From Acanthaster planci (Eukaryota > Echinodermata > Asteroidea > Valvatida > Acanthasteridae), in NCBI RefSeq assembly GCF_001949145.1, contig NW_019091360.1:1961231-2012177 (forward strand): a DNA stretch of 50,947 nucleotides. The letters are read 5' to 3'. A program made the translations under genes and the position numbers. The notes below the pieces were generated by a model, which worked only from the letters and a program-made list of their open reading frames with translations, made no database searches and was not told where the DNA came from. Below, one piece after another: positions 25,833-37,816 of this stretch (positions within the stretch are counted from its first letter, which is position 1; each line of letters begins with the position of its first letter).

Positions 25833-26669
25833 AAGTAATGTCATGCACAAACTCCGGTGCTAGTGTTGTAAACCCTCTTGCGGAAAATAAAGCAAGCTCT
25901 TTGGCAAAGGGTGTAAAAAGTCTATTCTCGCTGCTCCTGGAATCACGAAAAGCTAGTGGTGCATGCAAAACACTTCTTACACACCATAATTGCCAGACTG
26001 TTTGCCTGATTTGGATGAAACTTGGCACATGCATAAAGCGGTATCCGTTTTGACTTTGTTCTTTGTTTAAGTTTCGGTGGCTTTTAAGACGGGGCTGGAT
26101 TCACCCGATATAGGTTATTCCCCCCCCCCCACACACACGCTTTTACCAAGGTACTGGGATACCGCGCCTCTACGAGTTTAGTATGGGCATGACTCGCGGC
26201 ACTTACATGTATGAGGGAAGTGTACCTTAAATTTAGACCGTGAATGAAGTCGAGGGGGCGGAGTCAGTGGTATGGTTTAGGGTGGGGGCATGCGCCGAGT
26301 GAAAAAAATCATCGCCTACCAGACGCCCACACCGGAAATTGAACAAAAAGTGAAAGGATAGTGTTACTAACAGAACCTGCTGCGACATGTGACCGTCGAA
26401 TCAAAATTTTCATGAAACATATGAAACCAATTAAACTTAGAGGAGATGTCAAGATGCAAGAACCATTTCATGCACCTGAAATGCCTAACTATATTAGCTA
26501 TCTTGAAAACTTGAATCATCAATTCTGATTGTCAACAACAGCATGATATAGTACTTCGTTTTGTCTATTTTCTGTGGCCCACAGAAAGATCACACGACCA
26601 GGCGACAAATATGCATTTCACCCTCACCATCGGACATCACTTCGTAATATCACAGACTAGTTCCCACCC
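25833..26669. other. No gene seen
   Basis: Contains a C11 run (26120-26130) followed by a short AC repeat. Confidence 0.6.
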
Positions 26670-26900
26670 CAGAGGCGGATCTAGAGGGGGCCCCCGTTCA
26701 ACCGCGGATGACTAAATGGAATTTTAAGTGAAATGACGGAAAATGAGTAGACCTACCAAAACAAATCCTGGACGAGGATTGCACCGTCCATCTATCCATC
26801 TATATCGTTAACCAATAACATCGATTTCCGGTGGATCCCCTTAGCAGGGCATCCCTTCAAGACGCCCCCCCTGGTTTCCTGAAAGCTAGATCCGCCCCTG
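26670..26900. mobile_element. hAT-like MITE, about 231 bp
   Basis: The ends read CAGAGGCGGATCTAG and CTAGATCCGCCCCTG, a 15-bp inverted repeat with one mismatch that matches the CAGGGGCGGATCTAG ends common in hAT non-autonomous elements. The 8-bp flanks are not clearly duplicated. It has no coding capacity. Confidence 0.7.
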
Positions 26901-28139
26901 CACTCCCACGGTCCAAACCATGAAAAAATGCGGGGACCGCCTACCAGACTGTTTATTGGTGTATACAGTGACTCAAATCACCAACAGTCGAAATCAAGGA
27001 AAGCACCGTTGTACACCAAAAAGGCTTCCTCATTTTTTCGTCTATTTTCCATGCCCGATGAGACATTTGTCGGCAATCGGCAGGACAAACTGTTTTCTGT
27101 GTCGAGGCAGGGGTCCAGGGATACTGCCAAGAGGTCACCACGATGGGGCAGGTAGTTAACCCCACCCACCCACCCAAAGTTTCCTCGTCTGGTCGTACAA
27201 TCTTTTGCTTCATCTTAAACTGAGCTTTAGAAACAACGGTTTCCAGGTGATGTCTCCACGTGCTCACTTACTTTTGTACGGCTAGATTTGAAACGTCATT
27301 TGGCACCTATATTTAATAACAATTATTGTGATTAATGCATAAACGGTTTGAGAGTGAACGTAAAATAATTGAATTTTTCACCGAACATGAAGGTTTAGAG
27401 AAATAACTGGTTCCAAATGTGTGTTTTTCTCCAGCGAGATGGTTCCATGGGCAAGAGGGAAACCAACAACATTTGGAGCACCCACAATACCACCGAATTT
27501 TTGGCTCTACCGGACAACTCATGACAAGCTTCCTGATTTACAGCTGATGTAATCACAGCTTGGTGGGAAGGTTTGTAGCCGATAAGACCCCGCCAGGGGC
27601 CACACCTTCAGGGAACGGCACCTCAGTGATTTTCGTCAGTCGGAGTATAATTGAATCCGTTCTTTTTGAATACCAGCAGGCAATCTAAGCTACGCTTCGC
27701 AGCCAACGATAGAGAGACTTGTGAAGGGGGTTATTTCACAATGTGTCATGTTTAGGCTGCGGGTCCCCGCGCCTGGTCCTTCCCCCATCCCCAGCTCAAG
27801 CAATGCTGATGGGCAGAATTTAGATGGATTCGATTCCAAATGTGTCCGGACACCATCGCTTCCCGCAAGGAAATCAAATTTTCAGACACAGACACACTCC
27901 CTCAGTAGCAATTTTCTTCGAAGTAAGATTTCCCGACACATTGACACTTCAGGATGAGCGCTCAGAACAACTCCATGCTGTCTAAATGTTCGCAAATCAG
28001 TGCGCACTCACAGGGTACCTCGAATGAGAAAAATCGAAACTGTGTGTCTCACATTTGCTCCTTACATTTGGTTAAAATGTATCACACAGGCTCCCAGAAT
28101 TTCACTTATGATAGTAGTCCAAACTGTAGGTAGATCTGT
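26901..28139. other. No gene seen
   Basis: Overlapping 75-104-codon ORFs on both strands at 26920-27270 show no domain; treated as chance. Confidence 0.6.
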
Positions 28140-28413
28140 CAAAGTCAGAGAAACAGGAAGTTTTGCAAAATGAACACCGATCATTTTCCGTAACACAGAA
28201 AAGAATGTTCCTGTTTAAAGAGTAAAGAATTCAGCCTAGTTATCCAAACATTAACTCTCGAATAACGTACATGGATGCCGCCATATTGCATGTTGCTCTT
28301 CACTAACTATCAGCAACAACCGGTTGTATGTTTCTGGTTTTCGAGCGGCTGACCCAAGAACAACGAATCAAGCTGTTCTTGCGGATACGAAAACAAGCTG
28401 CCCGAACTCAGCT
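28140..28413 (-). mobile_element. Dispersed repeat, copy A (opposite orientation to copy B)
   Basis: Read on the minus strand from 28413 (AGCTGAGTTCGGGCAGCTTG), it aligns with copy B for about 220 bp through ACAACCGGTT, AGTTAATGTTTGGATAACT and GGCTGAATTCTTT, then more weakly. I found no matching second terminus near 27950-28100, so this copy is truncated or diverged. Confidence 0.65.
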
Positions 28414-29133
28414 ATAGTGACTACAGTTCGAGAACTAGAGTTGATTTTGGGGGAGAAGTGCCGGAACACGTTGAAATAAAATTAGGCAGAGAAAGTTTGA
28501 CTGTAGTGATTTGACCTCTATAAATTGGAGTTTGTGAAAATAGATTTTGTTGGCAGGTTTTCCAGTTGTCAAACTCTTCCAGTTGCACCAATCTAACAGG
28601 GAGTCTATTTTGACACCAGGAGAATCTGTCTCAAAGAAATATTGCAAAATATTCTGCTCAGATTGAAATTTTTGTCTTCATATATTACTCACACGCTGTA
28701 TATGTTCCTATCCATTCTAATTGGAAGTAGTTTCCTGTTGTTGGTGTTGGTGTGTGTGGAGGGGGTCGTGTTAACGGATTAGTTTATTATTTACTGTAAA
28801 ACCCAAGAACGTTTGGCGAGTTTATAAACTAAACACATTAAACGTTTGAACACGCGGTGGGTTCAGACGTGAACCCGTTTAGCATATTAAGTGTTTATCA
28901 TTGGGACATTAAATGCATGGTTATAGCGGTTGATTACATGAATCCTGCTATTTTCTGCAAATACTCTTTGCCGATAAAATTTAAATCTCATGTTGTAAGT
29001 GGTTAATTTAAGCTGACGTTACGTATAATATATAGATGCAGAGTGGATTGTCACTTAATTTTCACACCGAAAATAAACATCGTGTTTAGACAATACGTTC
29101 AGTTGTATCGCCCAGCGTTAAAGATCAGACTAG

Positions 29134-29159
29134 GCGCATGCGCTTCATGTGCATGCGCA
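29134..29159. promoter_or_regulatory. Paired NRF1-like motifs
   Basis: GCGCATGCGC at 29134-29143 and TGCATGCGCA at 29150-29159 resemble tandem NRF1 half-site palindromes and also form a small hairpin. No gene start is visible next to them. Confidence 0.25.
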
Positions 29160-29241
29160 CTTCGATCTCTTTCCCCGTCCCCCCACGTCTGCTGGCTGTC
29201 AAGTTGTTAGTTGCAAAATGTAGAGAACTGGAACTGATTAG

Positions 29242-29255
29242 TATTATTATTATTA
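29242..29255. repeat. (ATT)n microsatellite
   Basis: Short run of ATT units. Confidence 0.9.
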
Positions 29256-29413
29256 ATTCATTCAGGCAGATTCTAAATATACAACACTCAACGTACATAT
29301 GTACAATAAAAATTACATCCAAAATATAATATAAAAAGAGGATCAATACAGATTGAAAAAGAGGCACACATGTAAACAATCAATCAATAAAAGACGAGGA
29401 ATGATTAAGCAAG

Positions 29414-29436
29414 AGACAGACAAGACAGACAGACAT
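29414..29436. repeat. (GACA)n simple repeat
   Basis: Tandem GACA/GACAGA units inside a purine-rich tract. Confidence 0.85.
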
Positions 29437-30821
29437 AAGAAAGCAAACCAAAACACACACAAAAAAACGAGGACAGGGTAGGACTGCCTTGGAGAAAAAC
29501 AAGAGTGAAAAATATCACTTTCGCCCAAAGGGCGTGCCACTCCGACCCTGCACTACACTCAGTCGGACACAAAACGAGGGACATCACAACAACAAATCCC
29601 ACCAATCAGTTGTAAACACACCACACAGACACAAAAGAAAGGACAAGAGAAGGAAAAAAAGGGATAGTGGAAAGGAAAACCAAGATAATAAAGAGAACAG
29701 CAAACATAATAAAGGCTGACATCAGAAACATAAGGAATGAGTAGACCGGGAAGAAAATTACCCCCACGGCACCACCCACTAAAAGGAAAATATTTTGCGG
29801 CTGACCAACCCACAGTAAACCGGAGCAAGTAGTACATATAATTGCAATTTAAGGTAGCCTTTAAGTTTCTACAAAAAAGAAGACAGAGACTCACAAGTCA
29901 ACATGTTGATTATATCGTTAGGATAAGTACTCCAAACCCTGACAAACATGCAGGGAATGGAGTACTTTAATGCATCAGCGCGAGCGTACAGATGGTGAAA
30001 CTTTAATCTGGTACGGCATGTCTGCTGTTACTGTGTTAGAGTTGCATTTGTTCGTTCCTTACACAGGTTCATGCATATAATGTGGGTATATTTCAGGATC
30101 TCAGATGAGTGATAATTTTCTGAAACAATAAGGTTTGTTAACAGTATGTCAACCATTTTTGTTCCCGTGTTATGACTTGAACACGTGTGTGTCATCGTTA
30201 CCCAATAACGTGCAATTTACACACACTGCACCCTTTATAGATGTGTCAATGTGTATAAAACGTGTTACAACCTGTGCACGTTTAGGCCTATCAAGTAATA
30301 AACACAAAAACAGGTTTTTAATTAAAATGTGTTTAAAAATCTAACATGCTAAACGCATCCATATATTTAAGTATAAACATACGTTGCGTTTATGAAATGA
30401 AATATATAAAAGCATGTAAACATGTCCTGTGTGTTTATTTATGAATGTGTCAAAATGTAAAAAAAAAGTTGAAGATTTGCGTTTAATTTGCGATTAGAAG
30501 TTTAACGCTTGTGCAGGCGTAGCATATATGTACATAGTGTGGACCTCTGAACAAAAAAATAGGGTGCGATGGCGTTGTGTGGGTTTTACACTATACAAGT
30601 TTGTTTTTCCGAATAGACCGGCTGCTAATCTGAAATTTATCATTACTTATATTACTGAGATTGACCCGGTCTAATTAGAAAACACTAAATTTCAAACAAA
30701 CACCATATTGTAAGTATTTACTGACGGCGTCGAAAACACACGTCGGCAAGTCAGGATAAGCAGTGATCAAAATTGAACCAAAAGCAACACACCTAACAAA
30801 ACGGTTTGATACCGATACGGC

Positions 30822-30919
30822 GAGTAGTGTTTCTTGTCTGTCTGATGAGCTGGGAGTAGCGTTTCTTGTCTGTCTGAGGAGCTGGGAGTAGCGTTTCTTG
30901 TCTGTCTGAGGAGCTAGGA
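30822..30919. repeat. Minisatellite, 32-bp unit, about 3 copies
   Basis: Copies of GTTTCTTGTCTGTCTGAKGA followed by GCTGGGAGTAGC begin at 30829, 30861 and 30893, with one or two substitutions among them. Confidence 0.93.
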
Positions 30920-33300
30920 AGAGGAGAGGAAACGCGCTTTGTAAACACCTAAAAAAAAACGAATGTCAATATGCATTCCTACACATTCTTATTGTTTTGT
31001 GTGCGGGTGGACGTAACGTTTGGAGAAGCACTTGTAGTTGTATATCGGGGAAGTACGGGTTTGTCAATCAGCGGTCCATTATCAGCCACCTCGTGGTTTA
31101 ATTATGCACAGTGTTAAAACATTTACTGGGAAAACTGACGGCTTGAAATCAACAATGTGTGCAGAAGATATGCGGGTGATTTTCACTGCAATACACTCCA
31201 GATATTGGCACCATCTGCAAGAGTTGTCGCTTGTGGATTCCCATCCATCATCTGGCATCGCGCGCCTCGGCCCTGGATGTCTTCCTTGCTCAAAGCGCAC
31301 CACAGAGGGGTTAAGCTCTCGGATTGGGACAGCCGGTGACGTCATGCTTGTGTCAAGTCTGGACGTGACGGCTGATGGGCCCCGCCTCCTCCGAGTTGAT
31401 TGTCGGTCGGTCATCGGTGCGCAGACGAGACCTAGTTTCTGTTCGATCATGTACAAGCTTCTCTAGTCAATTCCCGCGTCAGTTTGCCATCGAATTCCTG
31501 CCTGTCGAGCGCCCATTATAGCTCAGTCAGTCAATCTTTTTCCTTCTTTTTTCCCTGGATGATGAAGTAGTCCCTGTTACTTGTATATCATTATACCAAT
31601 AATGGGTTTTGTCAGAGGAGGTTTCGTCCGTAAAAAAGAAAATAAATCAACGAATAAACTATTTTCCACAAATGAAACCCGATAATCTCTCAGTGGTTAG
31701 GCAATTTCTGAATGCTACAAATCACGTCTTTGGTAAAAACGGGTAGAATAAATTCCGAGCAAATTACAATTGGCAAATTGGCTAATTCACGCAACTTGTA
31801 AAAAAAAAAGCTGAAAGAGTTGTCGGATATTTCCCGAGGTCTCCTCTACCTTTAATGTCGGTAGAAGTTTACGTGACTAGTTTATGAAACACACCCCAGT
31901 TATCATAACGCGGGATGAGCTTTGAGGTGGTCAGGACTGATATTCTAATCACGTCTTTGTTGTCTATTTTGATATAGTTCATTCGCACTCTTAAGTGGAA
32001 GAAGCAATCAATCGTCTCTTCTTGAAACTCTCTTCTCCTAAATCTAGACTTACACAGCCAAAACGCATCAATTTTTTTTTCCAAAAAATACGAGAGTTTT
32101 GCTTATGAGACTGAATTGCTGATAATCTTTGAAGAATTGAGTAATTATAAAGCAAACAGCAAACTACCATATCTGCTTACCTTAAAGACTTAAACTTTCC
32201 ACTTGTAATGAACCCAATAGATAGATTTAAACACCTTATTGCATGGCCTTACAGATTTTCCATCAGGAAACTCCAGAGGGCAGCATACAAATTTCCCCAT
32301 CGTTTGCAATGATGACGGTTACATATCAGTAAATAGCCTAAGCTGCCATAAACAACAGTGATTAAATACCATCAAATCAGGAAAAATAATCACAAATACA
32401 AATTTTTCACGTGCTCAAGATACATATCAAATTAAAACGTATTTCCGCATCAATCATTGACTTAGGGGGTATCATTAATCCTGAAAAAAATTATGTGAGC
32501 CCATCGCCATTTTGAAAATTGATGTCTACTCTCCATTGCAAAAAAGAGGCATTAATTTGGAGGGATCTGTTTTATTCGAACTTTATAAAACTACAAGCTG
32601 GTAGTTCTCTTCGCTGCACGCTTTCCTACGGCACAGAATTTGACAGCATGCAAATGATGATAGTTGTCTGCCCAAGTAATTTCAGTCTATTTATTGGCCT
32701 GCGATTTAACCCTCAAACACTTCCATGTGAAATATCTACCACATTTTTGCAGACTGAAATCAAACCCTTCAAGATGTGAATCCCCTTAAAATTATTAAAA
32801 CCGTATGTGGCATCGGTGTTCCATAAATAGTGCCTCTGCTAACTGCTGAAGATCATGACCACGTGGAAAGAAAATTTTCAACGAATAAAACAGAATGAAT
32901 GACGTTTCCTGAAATTTAATAAAAATGTAGGCTTAGATTTTGCTTGTATGACAAGTTGGCACCCTGCCACAACATGCCGGATTAGCCACGTTTAATGATC
33001 ACTGCGGGCCACAATGAAGGAATGCATGACTTGTTCACTCATGTGAATCTAATGACACATTTTTACGATTCTTTATTTTACAAAGAATGATGATGTAGGC
33101 CTATAAAAGTCCCAAGTGTACTTTCATCTACAAATTTAATTGAAATTGCGCCTACTGGCGCCTGCGATTACAGCACCTAACTGCCCCCCCCCCCTTTGTG
33201 GGATTCACGCATACATTCTAGGGAAAACTGCGATTGTTTATCAAAGAAACCAGGCGAGGTTGGATTTAGAATGACAAAGATTAACACCCAGAGTGAATTC
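30920..33300. other. No gene supported
   Basis: A 142-codon plus ORF (31038-31466) and a 124-codon minus ORF overlap each other without recognisable motifs. A minus-strand AAG/GTAAGC donor-like site lies at 32175-32183. A C12 run lies at 33184-33195. Confidence 0.5.
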
Positions 33301-33769
33301 AGGCCGAGTTTGGGTGGCCTGTTCTCGTATGTTCACGAACAGCTCGCTTTGATGTTCGAGGGTCGGCCTCTTGAACGCCGGGAACAAACAACCGGTTATC
33401 GCTGGTAGTTAGTGGCAAGTCACATGCAACATGGCGGTGTCTATGTGCGTTCTTTGAAGGTTAATGTTTGGATAACTTGGCTGAATTCTTTTCTACTTAA
33501 AAAGTAACATTCATTTCTTTGTTATGGAAACTTCTTAACGTATTTTTTTTAAACCTCCTATTGTGTCTCCGGCTTTGTAAACCATCTCACTATTTTTGCG
33601 ACTGTTCAAAAATCACAATCCCAAGAGTTTCCCGCGTGTTCCTGTAAAACCCTGACGAGGAGGTGGTGTGTGATTCTGTTCTGGGAACAGTGTTCTTGGG
33701 TCGAGTTTCCGCCGTTCGATCGAGAGAACAAGAGACCCGTGTCTAGAACAGGCCGCCCGAACTCGACCT
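33301..33769 (+). mobile_element. TIR-bearing dispersed repeat, copy B
   Basis: The left end AGGCCGAGTTTGGGTGGCCT (33301-33320) continues to GTTCT; the right end (33745-33769) is its inverted copy with a few changes. The left 250 bp matches 28140-28413 in the opposite orientation, including the blocks ACAACCGGTT, GGTTAATGTTTGGATAACT and GGCTGAATTCTTT. It is therefore a repeat family, probably a non-autonomous DNA transposon, with at least two copies here. Confidence 0.7.
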
Positions 33770-34820
33770 CAGCAGGAAGAAAGAAAAAAGTTGCGTGCCT
33801 TGCTTGATTACTTGGAGGTGTGTCAGGAACACCTTTTACTCCCTAGTTTTCCTCTGTGTCTTTAGGAGACGGGAAAGGGCTTTTAGATACGTTTCATTAA
33901 AGGCCAATTACACTGACTATTCAACAGTGTGTGTTTTTTTAAACATACCGTGTCTAGTTCTTGTCGTCAGAGGTCGTCCTTTCATTATAGGCACGATAAC
34001 AAACAAAACGTGTGGGATGGTAGATTCCGTGCGATAGTGTAAAACCGGAAAGTTGGAGCTTTATTACGGCGTATCTTTTGGAGGCAAAACTTGACAAATA
34101 AACCAAGACACACAATATTAGTATCTTTGTTCCCACAAGTCCACTCGGTTGTATTTTTGCACAAACTTTGGGCTTGTTAGTAGCCTTCGAGTCGAGTGGA
34201 GTAATTCACTCGCTGTGATTCGAGTCAAGCCGAGTCAGTTACCCGTTGGAACTGCGATCGATGGGCCAAAAAGTGTGACTCAAGTTGGACTCAAGTCGAC
34301 TCACTGACCCGGGTCAATATAACTCCGATATTACTATCCTTTCTGATGTTACCTAATATCTTATAAGACTTGATGCAGAACGCAGTGCTTTGATGCCTAT
34401 GGCATGGGCGAGTTAACGAACAATTTTTTTTGTCACTGTCCTTACAGACATAGGTCTAGGCACGAGCCCGGACGAACAAACAACACGCAGCCCTGTCAAC
34501 GAACCAACAGTTCGTTGGCATGGTACAGTTACGGACGCTGCGTGCTTTAGGAGTCAAAATGAATTTTTTTCGAATACTGCACGGTATTAGGTACGTTGAA
34601 TCGCCCTAGTTTGATATCGTTGTGTCCACGAAATAATCCACAAGGAAAGCAAACATTATCTTGGTGCAAGTTCAGTCAATTCAATTGCTCTTTATCACAA
34701 TTGAAACTCTCATGAAAATAAATACCTCATCTCCAACAAGTAATTTTTTTTACCCAGCCAAAGCCAAGTGAAAAATCTAACATTTTAAGAGAATGACATT
34801 GAGGGTGCTCAGTCATGAAC
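33770..34820. other. No gene supported
   Basis: A strong plus-strand acceptor (TGTCACTGTCCTTACAG, ending 34447) leads into a frame open to about 34590 that could be a terminal exon. There is no homology to support it. Confidence 0.45.
34188..34317. repeat. ACTCGAGTC-type repeat cluster, copy 2
   Basis: Multiple GAGTC/GACTC words (TCGAGTCGAG, TTCGAGTCAAGCC, GTGACTCAAGTTGGACTCAA, GTCGACTCAC) recur over 130 bp. Like copy 1, it lies close to an ACTTTGGG word, suggesting a shared dispersed repeat. Confidence 0.55.
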
Positions 34821-35006
34821 CAGTGGCGTAGTAAGGATTTTACTGGGGGGCCACAAAGGGGCACCAGCATCTTATGGGGGGCACCAGCTTTCAGTGGTGT
34901 GCTTTTTGGGGGCAAGCTTTTGTTAGCCTTGTTCAATATCCATTCCTCCGTTTTTTTCGGGGGGGGGGCACCGAGAATTTGTGGGGGGGTGGCACGTACG
35001 CCACTG
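34821..35006. mobile_element. hAT-like MITE, 186 bp
   Basis: The left end CAGTGGCGTA and right end TACGCCACTG are perfect 10-bp inverted repeats of the CAGTGGCGTAG type seen in hAT elements. The flanking octamers TCATGAAC and TCATTAGC agree at 6 of 8 positions, consistent with a decayed target duplication. The interior is G-rich with a G10 run at 34959-34968. Confidence 0.72.
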
Positions 35007-37606
35007 TCATTAGCCGATTAGTGACTGAAGTTATTGTTATCATTACTCAGTTTAGCGTCGACTTTAATTTATTTTTGTTGAGGTCGTTTTTACCTGAAAT
35101 CTCTTTCGAGGCCTCGAAAATTAAAAGGACAGCACCTGTCGAACTTTAAACACGATGCTTGAACCATCTTTACTTTCCACTGTGATCGTTTTAAGAAGTG
35201 TCGCCCTTTCCTTTCTCTAAGTTGACCCAGTTTACCATTTTTCTGTCTGTTTAACGCAAGAGTTGATGAGCTGTCACGGAATATTCGTTGTGAGTCATCG
35301 CTGAGATGCAACGTGCCGGTGATAATTTTAAGGACACTAAACGCTGGATTGGTAAGCCGGCCCCAGCTCGCCCTGCTCACGGTTTGCAACACTTCTCGAC
35401 ATGATTTGGCTCCTCTTGTTGGTGTTGCCGGAGGCAAGTCCGAGCCAATTTCCACCGCCTCGGTTACCCAGTGGACATGACCCCTAGCGGCTAAAGCGTT
35501 CCACATTTTCTGTGTAAATCACCATCGGGTTGGCGCGTGGAGATAAAAAATGTTGACTTCGACCGAAATGGAGTGGTTTCCCCGACGACCGTATTATGAG
35601 CTGATGCTCGCGCCAAGAGGGACTCATTTTTCATTTTCTTTTTCATTTTTCTTTTTTTTCACAAGGACGTGCTTCTGTTTTTGTTTGTGCTTTCTGTGAG
35701 ATGGCCCATGACATCAAATCAGAGGGAAGGATTTGAACAAGCAAGCAGATTATTTTGGTAAACTGGTGTGAAAATAAACATGGCTCGCCTGTGGGGATTT
35801 TAGATGGGATAGCCCTATCATGTTACGTAATTATTGGAAGAACCATCTCCAACTGAAACCACCCAAGAAATACTCATTTCGGAATTTTATCTCTATGTTT
35901 CAAGCAAAATCGTTGAAAGTCACTTGGAGAGGCGTTAAAGAACAGATTTTCATTGAGACCCTTTACTTCCAGCGTTATCGTTCCCAGGTCTTTTCTTCAC
36001 ACACGAGAATTGATAAAACCACCAAGATTTATCTACCTACAGCCGATGGACTTTAGATTTAGTCCGGCCAGCCCGATGCAGTTCTTGTCAGTGAAACTTA
36101 GATAAGACTTTAGAATTGGCCCAAAATGAAGAACCTTCCTTTAAGTTTATTTCCTTAAAAAATGATAAACAGCGATATTTATTTTGGTCTCCTGTTTTCC
36201 CTCAGATTTTACATCTAAAGACTATAAAGTAACTTTTAAATTGAAGTACAAGCACCTACTGCACTAATCGTCATGTATTTCAATTTTCGGAAGTGAAAGG
36301 TCAATTTTTGGCGCGATGTGTTCCTGTCGGGCCAGGCAATTTTTCTGTTCCAATAGTCAATATTTTATGAAGGCCTTTTTCGGAGTTATTCTTTTAAAGG
36401 AGAAAGTTGTAACTGACTCGGTTGTACCATTTTCAGAACCTGCGGCGCGTAAGAGCAAATTATATGTGGGATATCAGAATAACCATGCAGACTGATACAT
36501 CATAATGAACCTCAAGAAGCGTGTCAAGCAATGACTCCATGTCGGATACAATTGAAAAGTAAGATTTGTAATTCAAAATTTAGAATTCTGCTCCAGCGAA
36601 ATCGATAATCACTCCGTCTCATGCAGTGTGGCTCGCCAAAGACTGTGTGACTGATCCGTTTGGCTGCAGCAGCGAAAGTTATTTTTAGAGCAAAGATGGC
36701 CAGTAATGGACACTATATAACAGTCTGACTGATATACGTGATGTCATTTTTTTTCAGATAATCAAACCATGGAACGTGATCATTTAAGACTTCTTTCCAG
36801 AGAGTTATAGAAAGTTTAAAGATGGTCCGGGTTTCATGGAAATGGAAATGGACAGCACTTACTGAATATTTTCAGATATCGTCAGTGTTTGCTCGATGTC
36901 GTAAACTGCACGCGTATTGAAAGAACTAAATACCGAAGCTACCAAGTATTCAGATATGAAACGGTCGTCTGTTGAAGGTGATTGGAGACTCGGGCGGATA
37001 AGTTACCCCCTTGGCTTTGCCTTTCGGAAGAGGCCTCTTTCAGATGCCCATGAGGGCGCATGGGGGCAGGGACCCCCCAGCGGAAGGTTTGGTCACACAA
37101 GGGGAAGTATCAGGTTTCTAGGGCTGTCATATCTCATTACATTGCAATCCCCTGGTGCGGCAAAATTAATTTCAGTCGTGATAGCTGACGATGTGCAGGT
37201 CGCTTTCTCTACGGTGTCCTCGAAAAGACGCAGCAACTGCACGATGCTTGAAGCGCGACTGCAGAGAATATTCAGTTGGCCATCATCTGCAGTAGACACG
37301 ATACGCCATGCAGTGCGCCACCAATCGTCAACCTTGAGGAAAATACCTTTAAAATGTGCGTTTGACTTCTGGCTTATTATTTTTTTAATTGCAGAAGGTG
37401 CGTAGATGGAAGCATCAAAGGCGTAACAGAATTATTTTCGACGCATTCCTAAGGTCCGATCGGGGCCCATTGTGCTTAATTAACAAGCATGGGTACAGTG
37501 GAAGGAAAAACAATTGTCAAAGGTGCGGGATTGAACAATAAAATAGGGCCGAGAAGAAACAGAGAGTGTAGAAGAAATAGGGTTTTGGGACAAAAACAGG
37601 GGAACA
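35007..37606. other. No gene supported
   Basis: ORFs of 138 codons (minus, 35090-35506) and 162 codons (plus, 36917-37405) have no recognisable domains. Confidence 0.5.
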
Positions 37607-37612
37607 ACTTAC

Positions 37613-37816
37613 CGGCTTATTCGGATCCCCATACTCCATTCGATATTTGAGTTCATCTTTAGTGAAACTAGTGGGCAGGATAGTTAGGGGCGTTGCTAAG
37701 AGTACCGGTATGCGAACCTCCGCTCTTAATAACCAGTAATTTTTCACTGTGTCACGATCAGTTACAGGCACCTTGATATGATCCTTCTGAACCCCAGTCA
37801 CCGCCGAACCACAATG
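37613..37816 (-). CDS. Candidate internal coding exon, protein not recognised
   Basis: Read on the minus strand, a pyrimidine-rich acceptor (CAGTCTCTTTAG) opens a 204-nt segment with no stop. The segment ends exactly at a GTAAGT donor (complement of 37607-37612). It encodes 68 residues in phase 0 at both ends, beginning HCGSAVTGVQ and ending KYRMEYGDPNKP, with a balanced, protein-like composition. The middle is hydrophobic (RIPVLLATPLTILP). I do not recognise the family. If real, it belongs to a minus-strand gene whose other exons lie beyond long introns. A GTAAGT with a plausible acceptor can occur by chance in 51 kb, so this rests on the combination of splice sites, open frame and composition. 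Confidence 0.4.

Larger units (their letters stand above)
28414..30821. other. No gene seen; AT-rich with simple repeats
   Basis: Includes a purine-rich low-complexity tract (29330-29740) that produces Lys/Arg/Asn-rich ORFs, the paired NRF1-like motifs, and repeated TAAACA/TGTTTA words (30170-30490). Confidence 0.6.

Noticed and set aside
29489-29719. Lys/Asn-rich plus-strand ORF
   Set aside because: Falls in a purine-rich low-complexity tract.
31038-31466. Overlapping 142- and 124-codon ORFs on opposite strands
   Set aside because: GC-richer patch keeps both strands open; neither product is recognisable.
34448-34590. Possible plus-strand terminal exon after a strong acceptor
   Set aside because: Only one splice site supports it and the peptide is not recognised; left as a note on the region.
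35090-35506. 138-codon minus-strand ORF
   Set aside because: No domain, no acceptor or donor at sensible places.
36917-37405. 162-codon plus-strand ORF
   Set aside because: No recognisable motif, composition changes along its length, overlapping open frame on the other strand; likely chance.
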